Shown one piece after another: positions 25,338 to 38,457 of a stretch of DNA of 64,000 bases (the stretch's first letter is position 1; the number at the start of each line of letters is the position of its first letter). This DNA comes from Fagopyrum homotropicum (lineage: Eukaryota; Streptophyta; Magnoliopsida; Caryophyllales; Polygonaceae): the NCBI GenBank assembly GCA_033239125.1, contig BSWB01000001.1, positions 162,649,481 through 162,713,480 on the forward strand. The letters are read 5' to 3'. A model generated the notes under the pieces. The model searched no databases. It saw only the letters and a list, made by a program, of their open reading frames with translations, and had not been told where the DNA came from. The translations under genes and the position numbers were made by a program.

Positions 25338-25708
25338 TCTATTAAAGCAGAAGCCTCTATTGCCACGTGTCAACGCCATGTTTCTCGAAGCCTAATTTTT
25401 TTTATAAAAAGTGATTTTTAAATGTTAATATAAGTTGAAAATTGATTTATAAACTTTTTTAAAAATATTTAAATAAATAGTTTTATAAACTTTTACGGAT
25501 TTTATTTACCAACGAGCATATCTTAATAAATCAGTTTAAAAATATAATTAACTAGAAGAGATAAATACTTAAAAGAGAATTAAAAGTCATAATAATGATT
25601 ATAATTTCATTCTCCGGATTTTTATTTTTACAAAAATATACATCTAAATTTATAAGTATTAAATATTTATTAAAACTCAACCCGCACAAAGTGCGGGTAA
25701 TACACTAC
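25338..25708 (+). mobile_element. Non-autonomous Helitron
   Basis: The 5' end is TCTATTAAAGCAG, preceded by A. About 20 bases downstream is CCACGTGTCA, frequent near plant Helitron 5' ends. The 3' end has the hairpin CCCGCAC AAA GTGCGGG, then TAATACACTAC followed by T; the canonical CTRR terminus has become CTAC. There is no terminal inverted repeat and no target duplication, as expected. The 371-bp interior is AT-rich and non-coding. The minus-strand element at 41765-42148 is a close relative over its whole length. Confidence 0.82.
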
Positions 25709-25900
25709 TTATATTTTTATAATGAAAGAATTGAGTGAAGTATGCTTTTTTTTATGGGCTTTTGTTTTGTAGACCTCTTATTTTTACCACTCTAATTGAC
25801 TTATCACCATTACACTATTAATGGTATATTTACTTAACGAGTTTATGACATGGTACTCTTAATAAAGTTATAGTGGTAGAAGGCCTAGTTAGCTATTTTT

Positions 25901-28278
25901 GTGACCCCCCCTATTTCATTTCTAGTTGATTACCAATTAATTAACCCTGTTTAAAACAATAAGCGGAAAAGCGGTAAACGTAAATTTTTAAAACTTTATC
26001 TTACAACCATATTCACAACATATACACATACTACATACGTCATAAACTCTGTTTAACAAAACACAACTGTTTAAAACCACACAAAACATCCTAGGCGGTA
26101 GCATCCCATAACAGCCCACCTGATATGATCTCAAATTCAGGTGTTGGGTCCAATGTCCTTGCCTTGATCAGGCCGAGTCTGAGTAGCTGAAAAATATGTG
26201 GATATAACAACAATGAGCCACACGCTCAGTAAGGGTATACAAATCGCACTCTCCCAATATATATAAGTATCTAATATCCCGTCCCCAAAGGACACTCTAT
26301 ACCCTTCTTCACATTCCAAAGTCGATCAATGCATACATATCCACATTCACATATAATTCCACAACCATTCACATCACATTTCACATAAACATTCAAGCAT
26401 GTTATCACACATCACATATAAACATATCATCTCATATAAACATCTCATATCATCTCATCACATATAAATCATCATAACATAACATATAACATGCTAGACT
26501 CGATCGCATCGATGCATAGGTGATAATTAACTAACTAGCTCCAACTGATCGTACGATATATTTTCTCATTGCTTTCGTATTTCTTTTCTTTCTTTCTTTT
26601 TTTTTTCTTTCGGTTGGCCAACCCGATAGTGTCCTCGGCCCCCTGTAGATCAGGTAGCGACCTCGGCCATCTTGTCCTAAGACTCCCTGTAGATCAGGTT
26701 GCGATCTTGGACTATTTTTCTTATCTTGAGGCCCCCTGTAGATCAGGTAGCGACCCCTGGCTGTTTTTCTTATCTTGAGGCCCCCTGTAGATCAAGTAGC
26801 GACCTCTGAGGCCCCCTGTAGATCAGGTAGCGACCTCGTCCCCCGGAAACCCGTGCGGGACCCAGTTGGGCTAATTAATCAATTACCATCCTATATTATC
26901 ACTTTCATATCATAACTCAATTTCATGCTTTCATCATATTCTTTCATCATATTCTTTCCACTATCATCTCATGTACCTCATGCATGCTTTCATAAGGAAT
27001 ATCAAGTCATCATCATCGTCTCGCTCATATACATATAAGCATGCATACAATCATAGCAAACATATATATACACTCAAGCATGCATAAAATCATAGCATAT
27101 TAAATACATAACATGTATTAAGCAAGTGTAATTCATATACACTTACCTCGCAGGTAAGAACAATAAGACCTCGCAAAACAATTATTGAGTCCGTTTTCCA
27201 CTCGGACTATCCTCCTTTATCGTGCTTGGATACGCTCACAAAGCAACTAAGCTATAGTTAGACCGGAACCTTCAACAACACCTGTTGAGAATATCATATT
27301 CTTCGTATTAAACTTCTCGCTTCAAACACCAGTTAAATTCATTCCTTTGAATTTAATTAACTTATATCCTCCTGTATAATCCCAATTTAATTAATTAACC
27401 TTTAATTAATTAATTAAATTTCGCCATAACAACGTTTTGCCCGCAGGCAATTTCTGAACCCACCTGTCATCAAATCTTATCAAACAAACAACCCATAATC
27501 ACCAGAATAATGTAACGAGCATAATGGAATTTTCAATTATCCATTTTGACAAGCCTAAGGTCAATTTAGGCTAAATCGCAATACGGAAAACGAATAAATT
27601 CATAACTTACTCGTTACTAACCCGATTGACGATCCGAAAGAAGATTCGGAATCACAACGACGTAGGCTACGCTCGGACACCATCAAATTCACCGGAATCT
27701 GAGCGACGGAACCTCCCTAGTATCATATATGCTCGACCAGACCTTCCCTTGCTCGAAAATGTAGAAACTCGGTACCAAAATGAAGAGAATGAAGAGAGGA
27801 ATCCAAAAACTCAAACAGATTTGAAATCGGATTAGAAACGGAGAGTAGATCTGAGTTTGAAGATTGAGAGAAATCAGAGCTTTTACGAGAAAACGTGAAA
27901 GGAAATGAATTAATAAACGATATTTCAGCTATTTATAGCGAAGACGATAATTATCCTTTAGCGGAGTCGATAATCATCCTTTTACCGATCCGAAAGCGGT
28001 TTAAGCCCCCTTCTCCAAACTTCTCGAAATTGGAATAATAAATCTGGAATATTGTATGGATAATTATTCCGCGATTGTTTCGAAAAACGCGTATTCCTAA
28101 GTTGTCTTTCTTAGCCGCTAAGAAACGAAATAGCGACTCTATTAGCCGTTTTGCCTTTTCATGTTTTTTTCATATCTAGGACATGTCCGATGTCCTGATC
28201 ATTTCTCTCAACTGCATTTTTATTAACTGAAGCTCCCAAATGCTCCAAATAACACCGGGGTGTAATATCATCTAGGAG
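25901..28278 (-). mobile_element. Putative solo LTR (about 2.4 kb)
   Basis: On the minus strand the segment starts TGATATTACACCCCGG and ends GGGGGGGTCACA, so it has TG..CA ends. A promoter-like TATAAATAGC lies near 27940 (minus strand), followed by a CT-rich transcript start region, and a splice-donor-like CGAGGTAAG lies near 27150. The middle carries a short tandem repeat. No gag or pol is visible and no primer-binding site flanks it, hence 'solo LTR'. I could not find a matching 5-bp target duplication, so the boundaries and even the class are uncertain. Confidence 0.4.
26641..26840. repeat. Tandem/interspersed repeat of CCCTGTAGATCAGGTAGCGA
   Basis: The 20-bp core occurs five times at 26641, 26685, 26734, 26783 and 26814, with 0-4 changes, separated by 11-29 bp of partly repeated spacer (for example CTTATCTTGAGG twice). 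It lies inside the putative solo LTR. Confidence 0.85.
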
Positions 28279-30284
28279 CTGGTTACCTCGAGAGGTATCT
28301 CGTGTTAAAACGGATTTAATTTCCTAAAATACTCGATTAGGTCATCTTCGATTTTTGACTGTTATAATTTTACCCTTTTTATAATTGACGTGGGAATTTT
28401 TCATTCACACGCGCAAATACATCGCATCTAAATTTTAATTAGTGACTAGAATCGGGATAGGTTCAAGATTCAAGTGTGAAATCCAATTTCTTTTTTTTCT
28501 TCCTTAAATCGGATTTGGTATTTGTGAAGTATTATTAAATGAATCAAAATCACCAAAAGGCTTTAAGGGTGGTTAAATGTTAACGGAAGGAATACATTGG
28601 ACTATTTTTTTTAATTTTGAGAAAATAGGTGAGAGGTTCGATTACTGTGCAAAAACGGCGAAAACGAGAGGTCGGAAATTTTGACAGATGGAAACAACCG
28701 TTAAGAGAACAACTCAACGAAAATCAAACCAAAAAACCAACACGAGACAAAGAAGACGAAGGAGGACAACAATGGGACAATCACGGTGATGAAGGATGAT
28801 CCCATGAAAACGAAGTAGGTGAAAAATGAGTCAAGCATTGCCGAAATAGCACCATCGAAAGCAGTTACATCAAGAATAGAACTCCTGGGAAGTGAAATAT
28901 GACTATATGAGACTCAAAAGAACGTTTTCCAACAAAACGAGTTGTCAGGAAGCACACAACCACGATCACGAGCCAAACACGACTCTAACACAATCACCAA
29001 CAACAAGGTCATGATAATCACCAACATCAACAAAAGGTCATGATGATTCTAGATAATTACTCATATAGTTCATATCCCGTCTCTTTCTTGCCTCCGAGTA
29101 GACATCGGCGTCTTCACAATATAACCATGAAACATAGATAAGAGTATGCATTTCTCTTTTTTCCTTTTTGTTTTGGAGGAGGAGAAACTAAAGACATTGA
29201 AAAAAAAACCAACGTCACGATATCTTTCTTTGATATTTGGGGCCTCAGGGAGCGATTTTCGGAGAGTAGCAAGAGAATAAACAAATTTCCACCTGGATTT
29301 ATGCTTTCCCAGATTTTTTGAATTGCTATATAGAAAATCGGTTTTTGAGCTTTGCGAGGGATTGGAGATGATTGTGTTTTTAGGGGGTTTTTTCGGCTAT
29401 CAGGGAGACACATCTTTGTGTTTTTTTTTGTCTTAGTTAAAGTTTTTAGGTTTTTCTCCAATCTTCAAAAAAATAATAGAGGAGGTAGTCCATCCAATAC
29501 CATTTTCGTTGATTCAAAAAACGAAAAGGGACATCTTCTACGCCCAGAGGACTGGCATTTAGGGATGAGTGAAGGATTGTCAACACTCCAAGAACTTTCA
29601 ACCTTTGCATTTTGCTTCTACAAGGCTCCTGATTGTACGTGCTTCTCCAGTAGGCAGTTTGCCGATTTTGTTTCACGGGTTGAGAACCATAAGCCAAAGG
29701 GTTTTGTAGATGGAAAGAAAAAAAAAATTTGTAGGTTTGGGAAGATATTCAACCGAAGACTGAGATTATTTATGGATTTTGGTTAAAGTTTCGTTAGATT
29801 TTTGTGGATCTAAAATTTAGGACTACATTTGTCATTAGCGCGTTACAACGCCTTCTTTATTAGGATTTTGAGGTATTTTCTTTGTTCTCATGGGCTATCT
29901 GATCACGTCTATTATTTGTGACTAATATGTTGGACTATTGTTAGTAAATAAAAGTATAAAAATGGTTTTATGCAAATAATCCCTTTTCTCATATTGGTAG
30001 GTGACAAATTTGCTAAGATAACACAATAGTATAAGACTCTAAAGTTCTCAGTATTTGACAGATAAATCACAAATATTAATAAAATTAAAATTAGACGGTA
30101 TAATTTAAAATATTTGTATAAAAACAATCATAAATAAAAAATATATTTATGGAATATTCAATTATTAATAACATTTATAATATATGTATATCATGAATTG
30201 ATTTTTTTAAACTCCAGTTTCAAGTATGAACGAAAATAAATGTTAGTTTGTTGCTCAATATGCATGCAATACGTAATGTAAACT
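28279..30284. other. Intergenic DNA without a supported gene
   Basis: The sequence is AT-rich. ORFs at 29352-29786 (+) and 29114-29461 (-) have low-complexity translations and no motif, so I treat them as chance. I could not delimit a mobile element here. Confidence 0.4.
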
Positions 30285-32806
30285 TCGATCTAAAGCCAAG
30301 TGGACCATCCATGGAGATCCAAACTGCCCTACAAAGTACAAAGTACCCCTCAATGTGAAGCCCTCCAGAATGCTGAAAAAAAACACCACTACTAGCCTCC
30401 TCTCCTCCATGAGCAACCTCAAAACCACCTTGAGCCAACTCTCTAAAGCCGAGTGGACCATCCATGGAGATCAATGTGACTCTTATTTCTTCAGAAGCAT
30501 CAAGTCTCGGAGAGTGCAAACAAGATAAATTTCATCAAAGATGCTTCCAACATCATCACCCATGATCTTGATCATATTGCTGCAACTATCACAAGCCATT
30601 TCACATCCATTCTCAACCCTCCAAACAACCTTCCTACCACCACTATCCCAAGCTACGACCTCCCCACCCTTAGCCTAACTTACTTTAGTTATCTTTCTAT
30701 ACAGGTTACCCCGAAGGAAGTAAAAAAACTCTCTCTGCAGCATCGGGGACAACAAAGCCCCTAGACCTGATGGGTTCAATGCCTTCTTCTTCAAAAGCTC
30801 TTGGAACATTATCAAGGAGGACTTCACCTCGGTCATACTAAATTTTTTCTCCATTGGAAAGATGCTCAAGCACATCAATCATGCCTCCATATCCCTTATT
30901 GCCAAAGGTGATAACCCCACCACCCCTTCCGACTATAGGCCTATATCATGCTGCAACACTACTTATAAGACCATTGCCAAGATCATAGCCAATTGTATTA
31001 ACTCTATCCTTCCTCACATCATTGGGTTGTATCGAAGTGCCTTTGTTAGCAAAAGATCCTTCAAATACAACATCCTTCTTTGCAAAGAGATGCTCAACAA
31101 ATACACTAGGAAACACATCTCTCCCCGAGATGCAAAGAGTGCATTACCACTGCCTCTTACTCTATCAACCTCAATGGCGCCCTTAAAGGTCATTTCAAGG
31201 GCTTTAGAGGCCTTAGGTAGGGGTGTCCCCTCTCTCCCCCTCTCTTTGTCATTGCCATTGAGTTTTTCTCTTCCATAATTGAATCTCATACCACAAACCC
31301 GTATTTTAACCTTCATCCCAAATGCACTAACCCCAGGATCATCCACGTTTGTTTTGCGGATGATATCATGCTCTTCAGTCGGGGTGACATTACCTCCCTA
31401 CTCATCTTGAAGAACATGCTTGATGAGTTCGGTAAGTTCTCTGGTCTCAAAATAAACATGCAGAAATCCTGTATGTACCTTGTGGCATTCCCGATAATGA
31501 GATTAGTTCCTTATCCTTGGCCACTGGTTTCTCCTTGGGTACCTTACCTCTTTTCTATCTTGGTGTCCCAGTTGTTAGCAAAAGACTTAAGCTTGGTGAC
31601 TTTCAACCCCTGATACATAAGATCATCTTACGGATCTAGTCTTGGAGTGCAAAGCTCTTCTCCTATGCTAGCAGGGTCCAAATCAAAACCTCGATCCTCT
31701 AGTCTATGTCCCACTATTGGAACATTGTCTTTCTCACCCCTTCATCTATCATGCACAAGATCCAAGGTCTTCTCAGATCTTTCCTCTTAAAGGAGACCAG
31801 TAACCGTGCTCTCATTGCATGGAACACCATATGCCGCCTAAGGCTAATGGGGGCCTAGATTTGAAAGATCTTCACACCAGAAATAAGACTTGCATTGCCC
31901 TTTTCCTCTATGACCTTGATACCAACACGGACTCTATCTGGTGTTGTTAGGTCATTCAGAACATCCTCAAAAAATGTTCTATTTGGTACTACAACTCCAA
32001 CACAAACCACAACTACACTTGAAAATGCATCATCAAAGGTCAGGGACAAACTCGCAACCTTTGGCAATGGAATGAACTGCTTAGTTGCCATCCTTCTTCA
32101 AATGGTTATCTTCTCTTCCAAAGCAACATGTGACCTCTTCAGGAGCCCTACTATCCCTAATACCACCTTCACTTGCAAGGTTATCTTGTATAACACTAAT
32201 GTTCCAAAGCATAGATGTATAGTTTGGATTGCTAGCCACGGAAGACTTCCCACCCTGGACAAGCTTCTCCAGTGGAACTTGATTGAAAATAATACTTGCA
32301 AGCTTTGCAACACTCTAACTGAAGACAAACACCACCTCTGGACTCCCTGCAGCTATATCTCGCTTGTCTTGGACATCATATCTCGTTGGAATAGAACCCC
32401 TTACCCTCCATCTTACCTCCATAACCCATGGTCTTGACTTGCTTCTTGCACTCACCCTAAGAGGAACCTAGTTAACAGCGTTCAAATATGCTCCTATATT
32501 TACCACACTTAGCGTGCACGGAACCTCCTCATCTACAAGGGCACCTTCACTCGCGCTATTGTGTGTGCAAATGATGTTATCAATGCTACAAAGAACTTCT
32601 CTCACACTTGGAAGGATCGATCTTGTGATTCCCTCACAAATGCTAGAATGCTTAGAATTTACCTTCTTTAAGATGTCTTTCTTATGTGTTTTAGGTTAGT
32701 GTTTTATGTAGTTTTCTCTGCTCTTGCCCTTGTAACCTTGTTTAAGTGAACTCTTGTAAATTCTCTCTTCTTCTATATACGTAAATTTTCAAAAAAAAAA
32801 AAAAAG
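30285..32806 (+). pseudogene. L1-like LINE, 5'-truncated and decayed, with poly-A tail
   Basis: In several frames the segment encodes plant L1 pol. The entry into the RT is marked by DYRPISCCNTTYKTIAKIIA (30930-30990), then GCPLSPLLF-like sequence near 31220 (frame-shifted) and the catalytic FADDIMLFSRGD near 31355. A zf-RVT stretch at about 32200-32350 (HRCIVWIASHGRLPTLDKLL, then CKLCNTLTEDKHHL..C) follows. The element ends in a run of about 15 A at 32791-32805. Stops and frameshifts (for example near 31140-31200 and 31610) disable it. Similar zf-RVT sequences occur in the LINE pieces at 46.7-48.8 kb. Confidence 0.9.
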
Positions 32807-33378
32807 CTTATCCCAAAAACCACATGAGATACATGAAGTTGAGGCGTTGAAGTCCTTGAGCAAACTTGTACTATAATCAATATTTGATTTTCGGACTGAT
32901 TGATGCACGAGGTTGGATTTACCAAAGCACATTTGACATGTAATAAGATTGTCCGTTAGATATTTAACTTTGATATTTATGACACTAACGCGTGGTCTCA
33001 GTGCGGCGTTAGTTATGTGTAGGGTTGTGCATTAGGTCTAAACCGGATATTCCGGGTCCAACCTAACGGATTGGAATTTATAACATCTTGGACCGTGCAC
33101 CCCCGGTCCTTTCAAAATAAAACAAATATAATTTGTGAAAATTAAAAAATATATAATTTCAAAAAACTAATATATATATTTATATATATATATATATATA
33201 TAATCTCTGATCCGACGATTTTTTTGGTCCCGAGCTGGAACCCGAAATCCTAAAAGCCTGTACCGTAGACCACATCCTGTCCGATTCATTACTAGACCGC
33301 AATTTTCCGAAACTGCCCGGTCCGAATAAAATCTACACAATATTAGTAAATCTGTCGTCGCCCATTTACAGAATTTTA
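32807..33378. other. Intergenic spacer
   Basis: AT-rich spacer with a short (TA)n run near 33171-33202. No gene or bounded element was recognised. Confidence 0.4.
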
Positions 33379-33758
33379 GGGGGGTGTATTCAATCGAGAC
33401 TTTTAAAGATTTTGACGGATTCTTAATAATCATAGGATTTGCAAATTCTGTGGGTTATTATAATTCTATATAGAGTCAATACAGATTTTGTGGAAATCTT
33501 ATGTGTTGGGGGAAGATTTCTATGGATTTTAGGTAGGTATAAAAGTAATGAAGAATCCTACAAAATCAATAAAAGTAATGAAATAATAGATTCTTTTAAA
33601 ATCCACAAATTTTTAAATACCATAGGAATTTTATGGAAAATTTTAAATCCTAATTGAATACCTAAAGATTTATATGGACTTTTAAAAATCTATATTCAAT
33701 ACCCATAGACTTTTAAACTCCAAAAAATTTCTATAAACTTTTAATTGAATACACCCCC
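33379..33758. mobile_element. Tourist-like MITE, TIR GGGGGTGTATTCAAT, TTA duplication
   Basis: The left end is GGGGGGTGTATTCAAT and the right end ATTGAATACACCCCC. TTA flanks both sides (33376-33378 and 33759-33761), as in PIF/Harbinger MITEs. The 380-bp interior is largely self-complementary, with recurring 'ACTTTTAAAATCTATA / GGATTTTAGG' type segments, and is non-coding. Confidence 0.87.
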
Positions 33759-34004
33759 TTAGTTAGGGTTAATGCAAACGTCACTATTACATCATCATTT
33801 ATTAAACTTTTCGTTTTATCAAAGGACCAAATTTACTTTGCACTTGGATTGGATGCTATATTGAATTTGAATCAGTGCCACTAATTGCTCAGCTACTCAT
33901 GATTAATCTTTTTGCCATTCAAGATTGCTTCTTTTAGTCAATTTTCTTATTTAAATAATTTAACTTTTAAGAGTACAATTCTATACTTTGCAAGAAATAA
34001 TATA

Positions 34005-34677
34005 GGCTTTTTCATCTTGGTATTTTAAAGTTTAGTTGTTTTTTTTTGGTATTCATAAATTTAAAGATTTTTTTAGTACCTTAAATTTCATTTGTTTCTC
34101 ATTGTACTTTTCTTAATATATTCTATGAAAAATTTAATTATAAAATAACAATTAAAAAATAATTATGACCACATTAAATATTAATTTTATAAAATGCTAA
34201 GTAATGTGTCGAAAAAATTTTAATTTATAAAATATAAAAGTAAATTTAAAGCTATTTTTTAAATTCTGAATTAAAATAAAATTTTTTTTATTTATTTACA
34301 AATTAAAATAAAAATATATAAAATTAAATTTAAAATAATTTGACTACAAATAAAAAAATTACTGTATATTTATTTTAAATATGGGCACTAGGTTTAAATA
34401 TATTGTTCGACACTTTTAAAATTAAAAAATTTAAAATTTAAACATAAAAGTACTTATATACTATTACTTATTATTTTTATAAAAATAAATAAATTTAAAT
34501 TTAATGTGGTCAAAATAAATTTTAAACTAATTATGTACCCTTGGTCACTTACTTCAAATAAAAGATATGGTATATTGAGAATGGGATAAGAAAAAACAAA
34601 TTAAATTATGAGGGTACAAAAAAAACTTGTGATTATCAATAAAAAAAAGGTCAAACTTAAACCAAGAGGAAAAATCC
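34005..34677. mobile_element. MULE-like MITE with a perfect 9-bp target duplication
   Basis: The ends are GGCTTTTTCATCTTGGT on the left and ACCAAGAGGAAAAATCC on the right. The inverted similarity extends about 70 bp inward, including TTTTTTTT and GTACC. The flanks are identical: AATAATATA at 33996-34004 and 34678-34686. A 9-bp duplication and degenerate terminal repeats of this length fit Mutator-like elements. The 673-bp interior is extremely AT-rich with no coding. Confidence 0.82.
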
Positions 34678-34686
34678 AATAATATA

Positions 34687-35705
34687 ATACATTATTTGTG
34701 TATGTAGATCGTGTTTTAAGTGGGAAGGTTAATGAAATATAAAGATCTTATTATTTGTGGTGATTTTTTATCCCGAAAAATCTTTTTGAGATTTAATTTA
34801 GTAACTTGTGGATTTTATCAAACTTATGAAAAAGTTTGTGGAAAATATAAGTTAGAAAGTGGGTGTTTAGAGTACAAGTGTAATAAAATTACCGTAACTT
34901 ATATATTTTTTTTTCATTTCATAAACTGAAGCTTAAGAAAATTATGATAGCTTATTAATGACTTATTACAATTATGCCCTATAGAGAATTGTATTTAAAT
35001 AAAAAATAATTTCGTTTATGTAATTTTACACCTACGTCAATTTTAATTAGCATTAGTTTCAGCTTTAGCTACCATAATGTTCAATTGTCATAATATTTGG
35101 CTTCATTAAGTTTAGTGTTTTCAAATAAATGAACCACGAGTGGACATATGACCGAATCAAGAGCTTTGATTTTTTTTTTTATCAACCATTTCTTACAAGT
35201 TCTCACTTTTATATCGTAAAAGAAAATTTTATCACTTGACTTTGTGTTTGCAAAAAACACTGACTATTTTATATACATCATATGATGATATTCATTAAGT
35301 AGTCATAGTGTTTTTGCTAGAAGTCAACTATCACTTTTGTATTTTATATGATAAAATATGTTATTAATATTATCGGATACTACAAGATTACAATTATTAG
35401 GTTGATATATTAGATTATTTAATAAGAAGATATAATATAAAGTATAATTATAAATGTTATATTTTGGAGTAATATTTATTAGATAATAAGGTATTGTTCC
35501 AAATAAAAATTAATGCTAAAAGATATTATTATTTAGAAAAACAATTATATCCGCATCTAACCGACGGCCCTATTTACACAAAATCTCTCGGTTGCCTTCT
35601 CACAAAGCATTCAGCCGATCAAAGTGATTAAAAATTGTCAATTTTTGATGTCTCCTTGGATCTTCTTTTCATCTTCGATCCTTGTACTAATATTCAAAAC
35701 TAAAA
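34687..35705. other. AT-rich intergenic DNA
   Basis: No gene, RNA or bounded element was recognised. The plus ORF at 34720-34929 lacks motifs. Confidence 0.4.
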
Positions 35706-35707
35706 CG

Positions 35708-36770
35708 ATATATATAGACCAGTTTCAGTGAGAAGGAGACTTCGAGATAGAAATAAGGAGCATTGTGAGCCATTAGATGATTTTAAATCAAGAGCTTTCA
35801 CACAAGATATCAATAATGACATTTTGGTAATTACAATAAATATGGGGAAAAAACGAAAATCAAAAACTAAAAAAACAGACTTTTAAATCTCTCTCGCCGT
35901 TTCTTCATCCCACGTTTCTCCCTCTCGCCGCTAACACACAAGCAAGTAAGTTTCATATTTGCTCCGACTTTCAACCAAATCCGAGATTGATTACATAAAA
36001 ATGGTGAAATCAAAGAGAATACATGACAATTCAAGTATTGTTTCTTCGAATTTCTATTCACACGGTTTAGGTTTTCATTCTCTTAAGGTTTAAGTTTCAT
36101 TATAATCGACGTTTGTTTTCAAAATCAAATTTGTTTGAATTATTTTTGTGTTTGATAGGTTTGATTGAGAAAATACATGTAAACATATATGATGAGTTGG
36201 TCTAATAACTCCAATTGAACAATTTATATGCTCTTTTATTGTGTACGCAAACTGTTCGACAAAATGTCACTTAGAAAAATAGTTTATAATATTTACATGA
36301 ACAATGACATAGAAAAGTATAAACACCGATGAATAAAAACATGAATAATGAAGCATAAACGTATGAACATTGATGACTGATCTATAACTTTTACACACGC
36401 ATAACATATTATGATCATCTTTTAACGTTTTGTGATGAGTTCATTTTTTGTGGTTATATATTGTAAATGAACATCTATGCACTATAAAATGAACACAAAA
36501 TAATAAATGAACATGACACTTTAATGAATAAAAACACTATGAACACCGATGAATAAATATATGAACAATGACATATAAAAGTATGAATACTAATGACCTA
36601 TTTTTCAACGTAAAAGTATTTTCCCAAATTTTAGTTAATTTACAAACATGTCATTAATAATGAGCGTATGAGAGCCATTGATTTAAAACTCATTCAATGA
36701 CTCATAATCCTCCTAATTCCTCTCTACAAACTCTCTCCTCACTTGAACTAAAATCTATATATATAAATAC
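35708..36770. mobile_element. Non-autonomous element with about 100-bp terminal inverted repeats
   Basis: The left arm (35708-35815) contains TATATATAGACCAGTTTCAG, GTGAGCCATTAGATG and ATTTTAAATCAAGAGCT in that order. The reverse complement of the right arm (about 36665-36770) gives TATATATAGATTTTAGTTCA, ATGAGTCATTGAATG and GTTTTAAATCAATGGCT in the same order. Roughly 100 bp therefore pair with moderate divergence. Inside, a motif of the type GAACACCGATGAATAAA / ATGAACAATGACAT occurs twice (near 36300-36345 and 36541-36590). There is no ORF of note. Long terminal repeats suggest a MULE-type deletion derivative; no clear target duplication was found. Confidence 0.55.
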
Positions 36771-38058
36771 ACAAAGACACTATGATGTACAAATTAGAGG
36801 TCCTAAGATATCTCCTTAAAACTAAAGGTTCACACATTCACAACTGTAAACTTGTATAATCGGTATAACATGCGATCTTTATTTAGACGTTTAAAAAACT
36901 TGTTTTCAGAATCACTTTTACAATTCTAAAATCTAGTATACTTTTTCGTACATAACAACAAAATATATAACTTAACACATATATCCTTATATCCTCGACC
37001 GTCATGGTAAGGTCGACTCATACACCCACCTTCTAGAGACAAAAAATATTGTCAATCTAGTAATAATTCCGATATCACGACGTGGATAAAAACGTGAATT
37101 TTACTTGTTTTTATCGTGTAATAGTAATTACTCAATAGAAAAAGAAAGAAATAAAATATATTGTGTTTTCAAATAGGTAAGAAATCGTTATTGTTGTTGT
37201 TGTGTTATTTGTTTGTTTTGAAAACATATGTTAATGGTGGGGTGGTTTAATACTTAAGTTGGTCTTAGTGGCAATAAAAGTACATCACATTAAGAGGTTG
37301 TTTCAATTCATTGTTGTTATAGTGAGTATGATGGAGGTGGCTACTTGATCATTTCTTAGTTGAAGGTGTTATCAAGTATACGATCGTGCATAAAGGTATG
37401 ATCTATATGTCGTAATGCATGGATGGGCAGCTTAGAGTTTAAGTTAAAAGAGTTTGTAATTAGCACATAAAAAAATTGAAATGCACGGAGTTGCATAGAC
37501 GTATAGGTATACGGGTTCATCTAACTTGACACATATTATATAGGTATACATATATAATTCTCAATTATTAGTTTAAATGTAAAGTTTGACTAATGTTGTC
37601 ATAGTAAAATTATCTCACATCGATAATACAAATAAATCAAGTTTAGTATATTAGTTTGGTCGATTATACGTTGGTTGTCTTAGTTAGGAACTTGGATAGT
37701 AAAATTATCTCACCACCTTATGTCGTATGTAGATTGTCGTTGGATCAAAGATTGACACAGATCAACATAAACTCATTGCTTTACAAAGAGTTGGTTTTCT
37801 TAACACCTTGATAATAATTAGACATTTACAAATTCAGATCGCCTTATCCATCTTTTCTGCTTCAAGAAAAACATGAATACGAACAACTATCTTGACCAGA
37901 ACGAGCTACCTCCCGTCTCATTGTTTAACCTGACTTGTTTTTGAGTTATTATTTTAGTCAACAGGTTAATCCAGCCCACACATATATAATATGATATACA
38001 ATTGTTTATAATAAAAATAATATATATATTTTTTGGTTAATGAAATTATATATGTTTT
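36771..38058. other. AT-rich intergenic DNA
   Basis: No supported coding sequence. No element boundaries were recognised up to the LTR element starting at 38059. Confidence 0.4.
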
Positions 38059-38086
38059 TGGTAGAGTATGTGCCTGGTATGTTGGG

Positions 38087-38136
<50 letters not shown>

Positions 38137-38457
38137 CACTTATTCTCTATTTGTTAGTTTATTTTTTTTATCTTATCGTTTCTTAGTAAACAATATTTGA
38201 TCAAGGAAATAAATAACTATTCAGTTCACAAATATCTACATGGTATCATAGGTTATGATCCTTAAACACATTACCACCATCGGTGATGGCGACGGCTATC
38301 ACGCCAACCTACAGGTGCACTAGAGCCAACCCTACCGGCGTACTGTTATTGTCGACCTAGCAAAATAAAGACCAAAGAAGGGATGATGAGGATACATCAA
38401 GTCCTCATTTTATCCCTTTGTATTACTACCTACGACGCCTATTTACCTAGGTCTTAT

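Noticed and set aside
26137..26319. Small minus-strand ORF in the putative LTR
   Set aside because: Short, without motif, and within repetitive LTR-like sequence.
29352..29786. 144-codon ORF with Phe/Arg-rich translation
   Set aside because: Low-complexity start, no family resemblance, no splice context; probably chance.
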